This document shows positions 16,705 to 25,661 of a stretch of DNA of 64,000 nucleotides, one piece after another. Under the pieces are notes generated by a model, which had not been told where the DNA came from, did not search any database, and saw nothing but the letters and a program-made list of their open reading frames with translations. The translations under genes were made by a program, and so were the position numbers. Source of the stretch: Streptomyces sp. yr375. Lineage in GTDB: Bacteria; Actinomycetota; Actinomycetes; Streptomycetales; Streptomycetaceae. The stretch is from contig NZ_FOFF01000028.1 of the NCBI RefSeq assembly GCF_900110755.1, forward strand, positions 1-64,000. The letters run 5' to 3'. Positions within the stretch are counted from its first letter, which is position 1. Each line of letters opens with the position of its first letter.

Positions 16705-16718
16705 CTACCTGCCGGTAG
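16705..16718. promoter_or_regulatory. CTACC/GGTAG palindrome upstream of kstR
   Basis: CTACCTGCCGGTAG, 5-bp arms. Same type as 12853-12866. It could bind another TetR regulator or be chance. Confidence 0.3.
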
Positions 16719-16745
16719 ATTCAGAGCCTCCCGGACGATCAAGTC

Positions 16746-16759
16746 TGAAACTTGTTCTA
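16746..16759. promoter_or_regulatory. perfect KstR operator between kstR and the glycosyltransferase operon
   Basis: TGAAACTTGTTCTA matches TnnAACnnGTTnnA at all eight fixed bases. It is 113 bp from the kstR start and 55 bp from the divergent glycosyltransferase start, so it could control both. Confidence 0.7.
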
Positions 16760-16813
16760 GATTAGCGTCCCGTCGTAGTCTCGCGGGATATTGCAGGCAG
16801 AAGGGGGCCCGGA

Positions 16814-18211
16814 GTGACCGCGGAGGCCAGTCAGGCGGGGTCCCGGCATGATCTCGCGGCCGACGGACAGCGACCGCTCAGCATCGCGCTCCTCACGTAT
16901 AAGGGGAACCCGTTCTGCGGGGGCCAGGGTGTCTACGTCCGGCATCTCTCGCGTGAGCTCGTGCGTCTCGGGCACCGCGTCGAGGTCATCGGCTCCCAGC
17001 CCTATCCGGTGCTCGACCCGGGCCACGACGACCGCCTCTCCCTCACCGAGCTGCCCAGCCTCGACCTCTACCGCCAGCCCGACCCCTTCCGCACCCCGAA
17101 GCGCGGCGAGTACCGCGACTGGATCGACGCCCTCGAAGTGGCGACGATGTGGACCGGCGGCTTCCCCGAGCCGCTGACCTTCTCCCTCCGCGCCCGCCGC
17201 CATCTCCGCGCCCGGCGCGGGGAGTTCGACGTCGTACACGACAACCAGACTTTGGGCTACGGGCTGTTGGGGGACGTCGGCGCTCCGCTGGTCACCACCA
17301 TCCACCATCCCATCACCGTGGACCGGCAGTTGGAGCTGGACGCCGCCGAGGGCTTCAAACGCCGTGCGTCCGTGCGCCGTTGGTACGGCTTCACCCGGAT
17401 GCAGAAGCGCGTCGCGCGCCGGCTGCCGTCCGTGCTCACCGTCTCCGGCACCTCCCGCCAGGAGATCGCCGACCACCTCGGCGTCGCCGACGACCGTATC
17501 CACGTCGTCCACATAGGCGCCGACACCGACCTGTTCGCGCCGGATCCCGCCGTGCCCCGGCTGCCGGGCCGGATCGTGACGACGTCCAGCGCGGACGTCC
17601 CCCTCAAGGGCCTGGTCTTCCTCGTCGAGGCGCTGGCGAAGGTGCGCACCGAGCACCCGCACGCCCACCTCGTCATCGTCGGCAAGCGCCCGCAGGAGGG
17701 GCCGGTCGCCCAGGCGATCGAGCGGTACGGCCTCGAAGGCGCCGTCGAGTTCGTCAAGGGCATCTCCGACCCCGAACTGGTCGACCTGGTGCGTTCGGCG
17801 GAGGTCGCCTGCGTGCCGTCGCTGTACGAGGGCTTCTCCCTGCCGGCCGCCGAGGCCATGGCCACGGGCACCCCGCTGATCGCCACGACCGGCGGGGCGA
17901 TCCCCGAGGTCGCCGGGCGCGACGGGGAGACCTGCCTCGCCGTGCCGCCGGGCGACGCGGGCGCGCTCGCCGCCGGCCTGAGCCGGCTCCTGGACGACCC
18001 CGAGCTGCGGGCCCGGCTGGGCGCGGCCGGCCGGGAACGGGTGCTGGACCGTTTCACCTGGGCGCGGGCCGCCGAGGGCACCGTGGCCCGCTACCGCGAG
18101 GCGATAGCCGGCGCCGTCGACGCCGGTGACCCCATCGACGTAGCACCTGAAGCGTCTGACGTAGTTGAAGTAGCTGAAGTATCCGATCGTGAAAGCAGGG
18201 CCACGTGCTGA
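16814..18211 (+). CDS. glycosyltransferase family 4 (GT4) protein
   Basis: 465 aa, GTG start. GT-B fold signs: N-terminal GNPFCGGQGVYVRHLSREL, central VHIGADTDLFAP, and the nucleotide-sugar motif EGFSLPAAEAMATGTPLIAT with the E-x7-E pair. It likely transfers a sugar from a nucleotide donor to a lipid or polymer acceptor at the membrane. It overlaps the next gene (methyltransferase) by 7 bp. The C-terminal 30 residues are acidic and repetitive (APEASDVVEVAEVSD), unlike the core. The KstR site 55 bp upstream may link it to steroid sensing. Confidence 0.85.
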   Translation: MTAEASQAGSRHDLAADGQRPLSIALLTYKGNPFCGGQGVYVRHLSRELVRLGHRVEVIGSQPYPVLDPGHDDRLSLTELPSLDLYRQPDPFRTPKRGEYRDWIDALEVATMWTGGFPEPLTFSLRARRHLRARRGEFDVVHDNQTLGYGLLGDVGAPLVTTIHHPITVDRQLELDAAEGFKRRASVRRWYGFTRMQKRVARRLPSVLTVSGTSRQEIADHLGVADDRIHVVHIGADTDLFAPDPAVPRLPGRIVTTSSADVPLKGLVFLVEALAKVRTEHPHAHLVIVGKRPQEGPVAQAIERYGLEGAVEFVKGISDPELVDLVRSAEVACVPSLYEGFSLPAAEAMATGTPLIATTGGAIPEVAGRDGETCLAVPPGDAGALAAGLSRLLDDPELRARLGAAGRERVLDRFTWARAAEGTVARYREAIAGAVDAGDPIDVAPEASDVVEVAEVSDRESRATC

Positions 18212-18939
18212 CCGTCGACTTCTCCCGGTTCCCGCTCGCCCCGGGCGACCGGGTCCTGGACCTCGGTTGCGGGGCGGGCCGGCACGCCTTCGAGTGCTAC
18301 CGGCGCGGCGCGCAGGTCGTGGCCCTCGACCAGAACGCCGGGGAGATCCGCGAGGTCGCCAAGTGGTTCGCGGCGATGAAGGAGGCCGGCGAGGCCCCCG
18401 AGGGCGCCACCGCCACCGCCATGGAGGGCGACGCCCTGGCGCTGCCCTTCCCCGACGACTCCTTCGACGTCGTCATCATCTCCGAGGTCATGGAGCACAT
18501 CCCGGACGACAAGGGCGTGCTCGCGGAGATGGTGCGCGTGCTGAAGCCCGGCGGGCGGATCGCCATCACCGTCCCGCGCTACGGCCCCGAGAAGGTCTGC
18601 TGGGCCCTCTCCGACGCCTACCACGAGGTCGAGGGCGGCCACATCCGCATCTACAAGGCGGACGAACTGCTCGCGAAGATCCGCGAGGCGGGCCTCAAGC
18701 CGTACGGCACCCACCACGCGCACGGGCTGCACTCGCCGTACTGGTGGCTGAAGTGCGCGTTCGGCGTCGACAACGACCGTGCGCTGCCGGTGCGGGCGTA
18801 CCACAAGCTGCTGGTCTGGGACATCATGAAGAAGCCGCTCGCGACGCGGGTCGCCGAGCAGGCGCTGAACCCGCTGATCGGCAAGAGTTTCGTCGCGTAC
18901 GCGACCAAGCCGCACCTGCCCTCCGTGGACGCGCGGTGA
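18205..18939 (+). CDS. class I SAM-dependent methyltransferase
   Basis: 244 aa. Motif I is VLDLGCGAGRHAFECYRRGA (near residue 20), with ALDQNAGE, GDALALPFPDDSFDVVIISEV and MVRVLKPGGRIAITVP. These form a complete SAM-binding fold of the Methyltransf_11 type. The substrate is unknown; the gene is translationally coupled to the upstream glycosyltransferase and the downstream cyclase-like gene (GTGA overlap), so it may methylate the sugar or lipid product. Confidence 0.85.
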   Translation: MLTVDFSRFPLAPGDRVLDLGCGAGRHAFECYRRGAQVVALDQNAGEIREVAKWFAAMKEAGEAPEGATATAMEGDALALPFPDDSFDVVIISEVMEHIPDDKGVLAEMVRVLKPGGRIAITVPRYGPEKVCWALSDAYHEVEGGHIRIYKADELLAKIREAGLKPYGTHHAHGLHSPYWWLKCAFGVDNDRALPVRAYHKLLVWDIMKKPLATRVAEQALNPLIGKSFVAYATKPHLPSVDAR

Positions 18940-20006
18940 CCACTCCCCGGACAGAACACCTCGTACTGCCCGGGGTCCTCACCGCCGAGGAGGCCGCCGA
19001 GACCGTCGCGGGGATCCTCGCCGTGCAGCGTGAGGACGGCGCGATCCCCTGGTTCCGGGGCCACCACCTCGACCCGTGGGACCACACCGAGGCCGCGATG
19101 GCGCTGGACGCGGCCGGCGAGCACGCGGCCGCCGAGCGGGCCTACAACTGGCTGGCCCGGCACCAGAACGAGGACGGCTCGTGGTTCGCGGCCTACGCGG
19201 ACGGCGCCCACGACGACGTCACCGACCGCAGCCGCGAGTCGAACTTCGTCGCCTACATCGCCGTCGGCGTCTGGCACCACTACCTCTCCACCGGCGACGA
19301 CATGTTCCTCGACCGCCTGTGGCCGACCGTCTACGCGGCCGTCGAGTGCGTGCTGCGGCTCCAGCAGCCCGGCGGGCAGATCGGCTGGCGGCGCGCGGAC
19401 GACGGCACCCCGACCGCCGACGCGCTCCTCACCGGCTCCTCCTCGATCCACCAGGCGCTGCGCTGCGCGCTGGCCATCGCCGAGCAGCGCGAAGAGGCGC
19501 AGCCGGACTGGGAGTTGGCGGCCGGCGCGCTGCGGCACGCGATACGACGGCATCCGGAGCGGTTCCTCGACAAGGACCGCTACTCGATGGACTGGTACTA
19601 CCCGGTGCTGGCCGGCGCGTTGACCGGCGCGGAGGCCAAGTCCCGTATCGAGGCGGACTGGGAGCGGTTCGTCGTCCCCGGGCTGGGCGTGCGGTGCGTC
19701 GTCCCGAACCCGTGGGTGACGGGCGGCGAGTCCGCCGAACTCGCCCTCGCGCTCTGGGCGATGGGCGAGTCCGACCGGGCGCTGGAGATCCTCCAGTGGA
19801 TCCAGCACCTGCGCGACCCGGAGTCGGGGCTGTACTGGACCGGGTTCGTGTTCGAGGACCAGGCCATCTGGCCCCGGGAGCTGACCACTTGGACGGCCGG
19901 TTCGCTGGTGCTCGCCGTCGCCGCGCTCGGCGGCCACGACGCCACCTGCGCCGTGTTCGGCGGCGAACAGCTCCCGCTCGGACTCGAAGTGGACTGCTGC
20001 GCCTGA
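18936..20006 (+). CDS. prenyltransferase/squalene-cyclase-like alpha-toroid protein
   Basis: 356 aa, GTG start overlapping the methyltransferase stop. Repeats of the alpha/alpha-toroid type are visible: GAIPWFRGHHLDPWDHTEAA, AYNWLARHQNEDGSWFAAY, VLRLQQPGGQIGWRR and IQHLRDPESGLYWTG. These QW-like motifs occur in terpene cyclases and in glycoside-processing toroids. The aspartate-rich catalytic motif of squalene cyclases (DxDD) is not present, so the protein is probably not a cyclase; a sugar- or lipid-binding role is possible. Confidence 0.7.
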   Translation: MTTPRTEHLVLPGVLTAEEAAETVAGILAVQREDGAIPWFRGHHLDPWDHTEAAMALDAAGEHAAAERAYNWLARHQNEDGSWFAAYADGAHDDVTDRSRESNFVAYIAVGVWHHYLSTGDDMFLDRLWPTVYAAVECVLRLQQPGGQIGWRRADDGTPTADALLTGSSSIHQALRCALAIAEQREEAQPDWELAAGALRHAIRRHPERFLDKDRYSMDWYYPVLAGALTGAEAKSRIEADWERFVVPGLGVRCVVPNPWVTGGESAELALALWAMGESDRALEILQWIQHLRDPESGLYWTGFVFEDQAIWPRELTTWTAGSLVLAVAALGGHDATCAVFGGEQLPLGLEVDCCA

Positions 20007-20035
20007 GAGTTCGCGAGCCAGCGAGCCAGACAGGC

Positions 20036-21046
20036 TCAGGAGTTGAGCTCGGCCAGGACTCGCAGGGTGTGCGGGTCCGGTGCGACGACCAGGAGGTCCG
20101 TCACCGGGCCCTTGCGCCAGGCCTGGAGGCGTTCGGCGATCCGGGCGCGGGGGCCGACGAGGGAGATCTCGTCGGCGAAGGCGTCCGGGACGGCGAGTAC
20201 GGCCTCCTCGCGCCGGCCGGCCAGGAACAGTTCCTGGATACGCCGGGCCTGCTCCTCGTACCCCATGCGTGCCATCAGGTCGGCGTGGAAGTTGCGGGTG
20301 GCGTGGCCCATGCCGCCGATGTAGAAGCCGAGCATGGCCTTCACCGGCAGCAGCCCCTCGGCGACGTCGTCGCAGACCAGCGCCCGGGTGAGCGGGGCGA
20401 CGCGGAAGCCCTCGGGCAGTTCCGCCACCGCCGGGCCGTACGCGTCCGGCCGGTTCGGCGACCAGTACAGCGGCAGCCAGCCGTCGGCGATCCGGATCGT
20501 CTGGGCCACGTTCCGCGGCCCCTCCGCGCCCAGCAGCACCGGCAGGTCGGCGCGCAGCGGGTGGGTGATGGACTTGAGCGGCCGGCCCAGGCCCGTGGCG
20601 TCCGGGGCGCGGTAGGGGTGCGGGTGGAACCGGCCGTCCAGTTCCACCGGGGCCGCCCGGCGCAGGACTTGGCGTACGACGTCCACGTACTCCCGGGTCG
20701 CGGTGAGCGGCGACTTGGGGAAGGGCCGGCCGTACCAGCCCTCGACCACCTGCGGGCCCGACAGGCCGAGGCCGAGCATCATCCGGCCGCCGGAGAGGTG
20801 GTCCAGGGTGAGGGCGTGCATCGCGGTCGTGGTGGGGGAGCGGGCCGCCATCTGGGCAACCGCCGTACCAAGCTTGATCGTTGACGTCCGGGCGGCGATC
20901 CAGGTCAGGGGGGTGAAGGCGTCCGAGCCCCACGACTCCGCCGTCCAGACGGAGTCGTAGCCGAGCCGTTCCGCCTCGCGCGCCAGCTCCACATGGCCGG
21001 GGTCGGGGCCGCGGCCCCAGTAGCCGAGCGCCAGACCGAGCCGCAT
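20036..21046 (-). CDS. LLM-class F420-dependent oxidoreductase
   Basis: 336 aa with AGGAGG 5 nt before the ATG. The N-terminal TIM-barrel strand is MRLGLALGYWG, followed by GYDSVWTAESWGSDAFTPLT, MHALTLDHLSGGRMMLGLG and VVEGWYGRPFPKSPLTATRE. These are close to mycobacterial Rv3520c as I remember it, an F420-type oxidoreductase of the KstR cholesterol regulon. It probably uses reduced or oxidised F420 on a lipid-derived substrate. A 17-bp TCTGAC-type palindrome lies 9 bp upstream of the start, tying it to the other steroid genes here. Confidence 0.85.
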   Translation of the reverse strand: MRLGLALGYWGRGPDPGHVELAREAERLGYDSVWTAESWGSDAFTPLTWIAARTSTIKLGTAVAQMAARSPTTTAMHALTLDHLSGGRMMLGLGLSGPQVVEGWYGRPFPKSPLTATREYVDVVRQVLRRAAPVELDGRFHPHPYRAPDATGLGRPLKSITHPLRADLPVLLGAEGPRNVAQTIRIADGWLPLYWSPNRPDAYGPAVAELPEGFRVAPLTRALVCDDVAEGLLPVKAMLGFYIGGMGHATRNFHADLMARMGYEEQARRIQELFLAGRREEAVLAVPDAFADEISLVGPRARIAERLQAWRKGPVTDLLVVAPDPHTLRVLAELNS

Positions 21047-21054
21047 ACCAGCCT

Positions 21055-21071
21055 CCTGACGTTCCGTCAGA
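21055..21071. promoter_or_regulatory. 17-bp palindrome before the LLM oxidoreductase
   Basis: CCTGACGTTCCGTCAGA; arms CTGAC/GTCAG are exact with a 5-base centre. It overlaps the ribosome-binding site region, so binding would block expression. Confidence 0.6.
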
Positions 21072-21174
21072 CCCCGTGGGGCGAGCTGCGACTGTACGAC
21101 AACGGCCCCCCGCCCGGAAGGGCGAGGAGCCGTGGCCGTACGTGAAGTGTGCTGTGTGGTCCTGGGCGGGCCGC

Positions 21175-22020
21175 TCAGCCGCGCTGGATGCCGGAGGCGT
21201 CCCGCAGGACACCGCGCCGGCCGTCCTGGGTCTGCGCGACCAGGCCCTGGGAGCCCTGCTCGACCGCGAGGTACCAGGTGCCCGGCGCCAGTTCGGCGAT
21301 CGGCATCGGCTGGCCGTCCTCCGCGTACAGCGGACGCGGCACCGGCACGGCGAACCAGAACGGCGAGAAGTCCGCGGCCGGCGGCTGCGCCGGACCCGGC
21401 TGGGCGGCGAACGGCGACGGACCCGGCTGGCCCGGCTGACCGGGCTGCCCCGGCTGTCCCTGGTACGGCTGACCGCCGAACGCCGACGGCTGCGGCGCGC
21501 CCGGGTAGCCGTAACCGGCGGGCGGCTGCGCGCCGTAGGGCTGGGGGGCCGGCGGCTTGGGCGCCGGGATGAGGCCGGCCTGCAGCGCGGGGACGAGAGG
21601 GGTGGCGACGGCGGCGGCGGCCAGCGCCAGCGCGGCGATGAGGGCCAGGATCAGGCCGGTGCCGGGGCTGGGGCTGTTCGTGCTGTCGCCGACGTTGTCG
21701 TAACCACCGGACGGGTCGAAGACGTTGCCGAGCGCGCTCCACGCGGCGAAGACCGCGAAGGCCACGCCGAACTGGCGCAAGTCGAGACCGGCGACCTTGG
21801 GCACCTGCGGCAGCGGCCTGCTGACGACCACGAGTGCGGCGGCGATGATCCCCGCGAGAACGACGCTGAACAGGACCGGCCCGCTGCTCCACAGACTGGG
21901 CATGTCGTAGCTGGCAGGGATCCCGTCGATCGAGTAGAGATCGAAGAACGACGCGATGAACAGCAACACCGCTGCTCCGATCACCACGCCGTCGCCTCGA
22001 GTGAGGGAGCGGATATTCAC
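21175..22020 (-). CDS. multi-span membrane protein with Pro/Gln/Gly-rich domain
   Basis: 281 aa from GTG 22020 (GAAGGA upstream). Four hydrophobic segments occupy about residues 10-150, followed by a low-complexity stretch with GQPGQPGQPGQPG, and a folded C-terminal part (FWFAVPVPRPLYAEDGQPMP, LAPGTWYLAVEQGSQGLV). The family is common in actinomycetes and lacks a known function. Single transcription unit between the LLM gene and the SnoaL-like gene. Confidence 0.75.
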   Translation of the reverse strand: MNIRSLTRGDGVVIGAAVLLFIASFFDLYSIDGIPASYDMPSLWSSGPVLFSVVLAGIIAAALVVVSRPLPQVPKVAGLDLRQFGVAFAVFAAWSALGNVFDPSGGYDNVGDSTNSPSPGTGLILALIAALALAAAAVATPLVPALQAGLIPAPKPPAPQPYGAQPPAGYGYPGAPQPSAFGGQPYQGQPGQPGQPGQPGPSPFAAQPGPAQPPAADFSPFWFAVPVPRPLYAEDGQPMPIAELAPGTWYLAVEQGSQGLVAQTQDGRRGVLRDASGIQRG

Positions 22021-22253
22021 TTCAGGTCCTTCGTGAGTCGTCTCGTCATCGGTACGCATACAGGTATCAGTAGAGGCGTCGCTGTCACCATGTCGCCCTC
22101 AGGCCCCGGTGTGAAGCGCGGGGGTGGCCCCTCATCGTAGGGAGGACACTATCGTCCGCACGATTGCGCTGTCCGCCCGGATCAACCCACTGATCACTAC
22201 CCGCGCAGGAAACTCACGATTCCCTCAGCTTGTCCCTCAAAAGCCCTCAATTC

Positions 22254-22838
22254 TCAGCTCGCTGCGGGCAGTACCGAGGAGTGGTGGTTCACGATCAGCC
22301 ACTTGCCGCCGATCTTCTCGTAGACGTACGTGTAGCGGGCGGCGATCGTGCTCTTCTTGCCGGTCTTCGCGTCGGTGACGTGGAACTTGTACAGCCCGGT
22401 GTCGATCGCCGTGTCGTTGTCCAGGACGTCGACGACGGTTCTGACCTTCTCGCCGACCGGCTTGATCTTCAGGAACTTGTCGAAGTAGTCGACTATCTGC
22501 GCGTGCGTGGTGCGGATCTGGTCCGAGGCGGTGGGCAGCAGCGCCGCGCCCGGGGCGTAGCGGGCGGCGACCTTCTGCGAGTCACCGGTCTGCAGCGCCT
22601 TGTTCCAGCCGTCGAAGAGGGCCGCGATCTGCGCCTTGGTGGCCTTGGTCGCCTTGGCGGGCGTGCTGGGCTTGCTCGAACGGTCGCCGTGGCCGTTGCC
22701 GTACGACGAGTGGTCGTGTCCGGCGTGGGACGTGCGGTGCTCCGGCGCGGCCACGCTGACCCCGGCGGTGAGGGTGGCGGCGGCGAATACGGCCGCACCG
22801 GCGGCGAGGGCGGCACGGTTGCGCGTCTGACGCTTCAT
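22254..22838 (-). CDS. secreted SnoaL/NTF2-like protein (SgcJ/EcaC family)
   Basis: 194 aa from ATG 22838 (AGGAG 6 nt upstream; GTG 22841 is adjacent). Signal peptide runs to VSVAA; a His/Ser/Gly-rich spacer follows. The domain from about residue 65 (AQIAALFDGWNKALQTGDSQ, ARYAPGAALLPT, YFDKFLKIKPVG, YTYVYEKIGGKWLIVNHHSS) is an NTF2-like cone fold, called SgcJ/EcaC in databases. It may bind a small ligand outside the membrane. A hairpin CCCC/GGGG lies just upstream (22862-22880). Confidence 0.8.
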   Translation of the reverse strand: MKRQTRNRAALAAGAAVFAAATLTAGVSVAAPEHRTSHAGHDHSSYGNGHGDRSSKPSTPAKATKATKAQIAALFDGWNKALQTGDSQKVAARYAPGAALLPTASDQIRTTHAQIVDYFDKFLKIKPVGEKVRTVVDVLDNDTAIDTGLYKFHVTDAKTGKKSTIAARYTYVYEKIGGKWLIVNHHSSVLPAAS

Positions 22839-23030
22839 CACGAACTCCTGTTGTCGGTGAATGTCCCCCTCTTGGGGTGGGGACGGTTTTCACTTTCACA
22901 GAATCGGGGTAAAGCCGGGCACAACGTATGGCCAGCGGATAGACAAGGGACTGCCAAAACGCGGAGTGTCACGGGGTGGGTGCTGTAGGTAGCGCGCCGG
23001 TCTCGGCGGAAGGTGCTCTCTCGGGAGGGG

Positions 23031-23086
23031 CGGTTCAGGAAGAACGGTTCAGGACGAGCGGTTCAGGAAGATCGGTTCAGGAAGTC
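23031..23086. repeat. four 14-bp tandem repeats across the amidase stop codon
   Basis: Units begin CGGTTCAGGA at 23031, 23045, 23059 and 23073. The last two copies encode the C-terminal FLNRSS and the stop; the first two lie 3' of it. Parallel to the 17-bp repeats at the SLT gene stop (7541-7591). Confidence 0.8.
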
Positions 23087-24100
23087 CGTGATGCCGTCCG
23101 CGAGTCCCTGTGCCGCCTTCTGGTGCCAGGCGTCACTGGTCAGCAGCGCGGCGTCCTTGCCGTCGCGCATGTTGCCGCACTCGATGAACACCTTGGGAAC
23201 GGTCGACAGGTTGAGGCCGCCGAGGTCCGTACGCGTGACGAGACCTGAGCCGTCGCCGATGTAGTTGGACGGCGAACTGCCCGTCGTACGCGCGAAGTCG
23301 GCCGCGAGCAGCTTGCCGAGCTCCTTCGACGGGGCGACGACGGCACGGGTGTCGGCGGCGCCCTCGTGCACCTCGCCCGGCATGATCACGTGGAAGCCGC
23401 GGTTGCCGGCCGCGGAGCCGTCGGCGTGGATCGAGACGACCGCGTCGGCGTGCGCCGCGTTCCCGATCCGGGCGCGCTCGTCGACACACGGGCCGTACGG
23501 CCGGTCGCCGTCCTGCGTCAACTTCACCGTGGCGCCCTGCTGTTGCAGCAGCGTACGCAGCCGGTGGGCCACGTCCAGCGTGAACTCCGCCTCGCTGTAA
23601 CCGAAGTTGGTGGACGTCCCGGTGGTGTCGCACTCCTTCCAGTTGGTGCCGATGTCCACCTTGCGGTTGATGGCGGCGGTGTGCTCGTAGTTGGTCGTGT
23701 TGTGGCCGGGGTCGATGACGACGACCTTGCCCTTGAGGGAGACGGGCCCGGCGGAGGCGCTGCCGCCGACACCCTGCTTCCCGTCAGCACCTTGTTCCCC
23801 GTCAGCACCCTGTTCCCCGTCGCCGGTCGTGCCGTCGGCGGGGCTGCGCAGCGTGGACGACGAGGCCGCCGGTCCGGCCCCCTGATCCGGCCCGCCGTCC
23901 CCGCCGGTTCCGGTTCCGGTGCCGGCCAGCGCCTCGAACGCCAGCCAGCCCAGCAGCGCCCCGGACGCGAGCGCGGCGAGCGCCACGGTCAGCGGGCGGC
24001 GCAGCGGGGAGCGGCGCGGCTGCGGGGGGCCGAAGGGGGCAGCGGGGTCGGAGGGATCGAAGGGGCCGGGGTTCGAGCCTGCGTACGACACGCCTGCCAC
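23063..24100 (-). CDS. N-acetylmuramoyl-L-alanine amidase (Amidase_3), membrane anchored
   Basis: 345 aa from GTG 24100 (GTG 24091 also possible). A cytoplasmic Pro-rich tail, one membrane segment (about 40-60) and a Gly/Ser/Gln-rich linker precede the catalytic domain (about 125-345). Zinc ligands are His in DPGHN, Glu in YSEAEFTLD and His in SIHADG; catalytic Glu is in FIECGNM. It cleaves the bond between MurNAc and the stem peptide in the cell wall. Signal anchor topology places the enzyme outside. Confidence 0.88.
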   Translation of the reverse strand: MAGVSYAGSNPGPFDPSDPAAPFGPPQPRRSPLRRPLTVALAALASGALLGWLAFEALAGTGTGTGGDGGPDQGAGPAASSSTLRSPADGTTGDGEQGADGEQGADGKQGVGGSASAGPVSLKGKVVVIDPGHNTTNYEHTAAINRKVDIGTNWKECDTTGTSTNFGYSEAEFTLDVAHRLRTLLQQQGATVKLTQDGDRPYGPCVDERARIGNAAHADAVVSIHADGSAAGNRGFHVIMPGEVHEGAADTRAVVAPSKELGKLLAADFARTTGSSPSNYIGDGSGLVTRTDLGGLNLSTVPKVFIECGNMRDGKDAALLTSDAWHQKAAQGLADGITDFLNRSS

Positions 24101-24189
24101 CCTAACGGGAACCCCGGCGCACCCCGGTGAGGGCTCAGGGGGCGGGCGGCCCAGCCGCCCGGCCCGTCGCCTCGGTTCCCCCGGTTGCC

Positions 24190-25626
24190 TCAGTCGCCGG
24201 AGATTTTTCGGGGCAGCCAGAGCAGCGTCAGGGCCGTCCCCACCAGCAGTACCGCCGTGCCCGTGCGGAAGGCCAGGGCGTAGCCCTCGGTCAGGGCCTC
24301 GGGTGTGTGGCGGCCCGCCGTGCGGGCGGCGGCCAGGGTGGACAGTACGGCCAGGCCCAGTGAACCGCCCATCGTGCGGGAGGTGTTGACCAGGCCGGAC
24401 ACCAGGCCCGCCTCGCCCGGCGCCGCGCCCGACGTGGCCAGCGCGGCGAGCGGGGTCGAGGCCAGGCCCCCGCCCAGCATCATCAGGATGCCCGGCAGCA
24501 TGATCCCGGTGACGTAGTCGCCGTCCGCGCGCATCGTCGACTGCCAGCCGAACCCGGCCGCCGCGACCAGCGTGCCCAGCGTGGCCGCGGCGCGGGCTCC
24601 GGCCACGCGCATGACGCGAGGCGCGATCTTGGAGCCGAAGACGATGGCCAGCGAGCTCGGCACCAGCGCCAGTCCCGCTTCCAGCGGGGTGTAGCCCAGC
24701 GCGTTCTGCGCGTACAGGGTCATGAAGAACCACATGGAGAACATGGCCGAGCCGTTCACGAACATCGCCGCGTTCGCCGCCGACACCGCGCGCCGCCGGA
24801 ACAGGCCGAGCGGCATCAGCGGGGCCGCCGTCCGCGCCTCCACGGCGAGGAACAGGCCGACCAGCGCGAGCCCGGCGGCCAGCGGGACGAGGGTGGCGGA
24901 CGCCGTCCAGCCCTCGGCCTCCGTCTGCGAGATGCCGTACGCGAGGGTGGCGAGGCCGGCCGTGACCAGCAGGGCGCCGGGCAGGTCGAGGCGGCGGCCG
25001 TCGCCGGCGCGGCTCTCGGCCAGGCTCCGGAGCGAGACGGCCAGTACCAGCACGCCGACCGGCACGTTGATCAGCAGCACCCAGCGCCAGGACATGAGGT
25101 CGACGAGCACCCCGCCGACGAGCCCGCCCGCGGCCCCGCCGCCCGCGCCGACCGCCGTCCACGTCGCGATGGCCCGCGCCCGCGCGGCGCCCTCCGGCAC
25201 GGCGGACGTGACGATCGTCAGCGTCGCGGGCGCCAGGACCGCGGCCCCCAGCCCCTGCACCGCCCGGGCGAGCAGTAACTGCCAGTCCTCCTGGGCCAGT
25301 CCGCCGGCCAGTGAGGCCAGGGTGAAGAGGGTGAGGCCGGTGAGGAACATCCGCTTGCGGCCGAACAGGTCGCCCGCCCGGCCGCCGAGCAGCATGAACC
25401 CGGCGAAGGCGATCGCGTACGCGTTCACCACCCACTGGAGGCCGGACGCGCTCATGCCGAGATCCGCGCGCATCGACGGCAGCGCCACGTTCACGACCGA
25501 CACGTCGAGCACGACGAGGAACTGCCCGGCGCAGGCGAGCGCGACGAGCAGCCAGGCGGGGGGAGGGGTGCGGAGGCGGGATGTCCGGGCGCGGGTGGTG
25601 TCGACGGTTTCCAGCATGGGCGTCAT
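24190..25626 (-). CDS. MFS drug transporter, DHA2 (14-span) family
   Basis: 478 aa. Motif A is GGRAGDLFGRKRMF, motif C region GVLVDLMSWRWVLLINVPVG, and DVSVVNVALPSM is in the first helix, the pattern of EmrB/QacA-type proton-coupled exporters. Substrate unknown. ATG 25626 or 25617. A 25-bp perfect palindrome 36 bp upstream (25662-25686) is a probable repressor site, but no regulator gene is adjacent. Confidence 0.88.
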   Translation of the reverse strand: MTPMLETVDTTRARTSRLRTPPPAWLLVALACAGQFLVVLDVSVVNVALPSMRADLGMSASGLQWVVNAYAIAFAGFMLLGGRAGDLFGRKRMFLTGLTLFTLASLAGGLAQEDWQLLLARAVQGLGAAVLAPATLTIVTSAVPEGAARARAIATWTAVGAGGGAAGGLVGGVLVDLMSWRWVLLINVPVGVLVLAVSLRSLAESRAGDGRRLDLPGALLVTAGLATLAYGISQTEAEGWTASATLVPLAAGLALVGLFLAVEARTAAPLMPLGLFRRRAVSAANAAMFVNGSAMFSMWFFMTLYAQNALGYTPLEAGLALVPSSLAIVFGSKIAPRVMRVAGARAAATLGTLVAAAGFGWQSTMRADGDYVTGIMLPGILMMLGGGLASTPLAALATSGAAPGEAGLVSGLVNTSRTMGGSLGLAVLSTLAAARTAGRHTPEALTEGYALAFRTGTAVLLVGTALTLLWLPRKISGD

Positions 25627-25661
25627 GGTCTCAACCGGGTTGCACCCCTTGCATCGGGATT

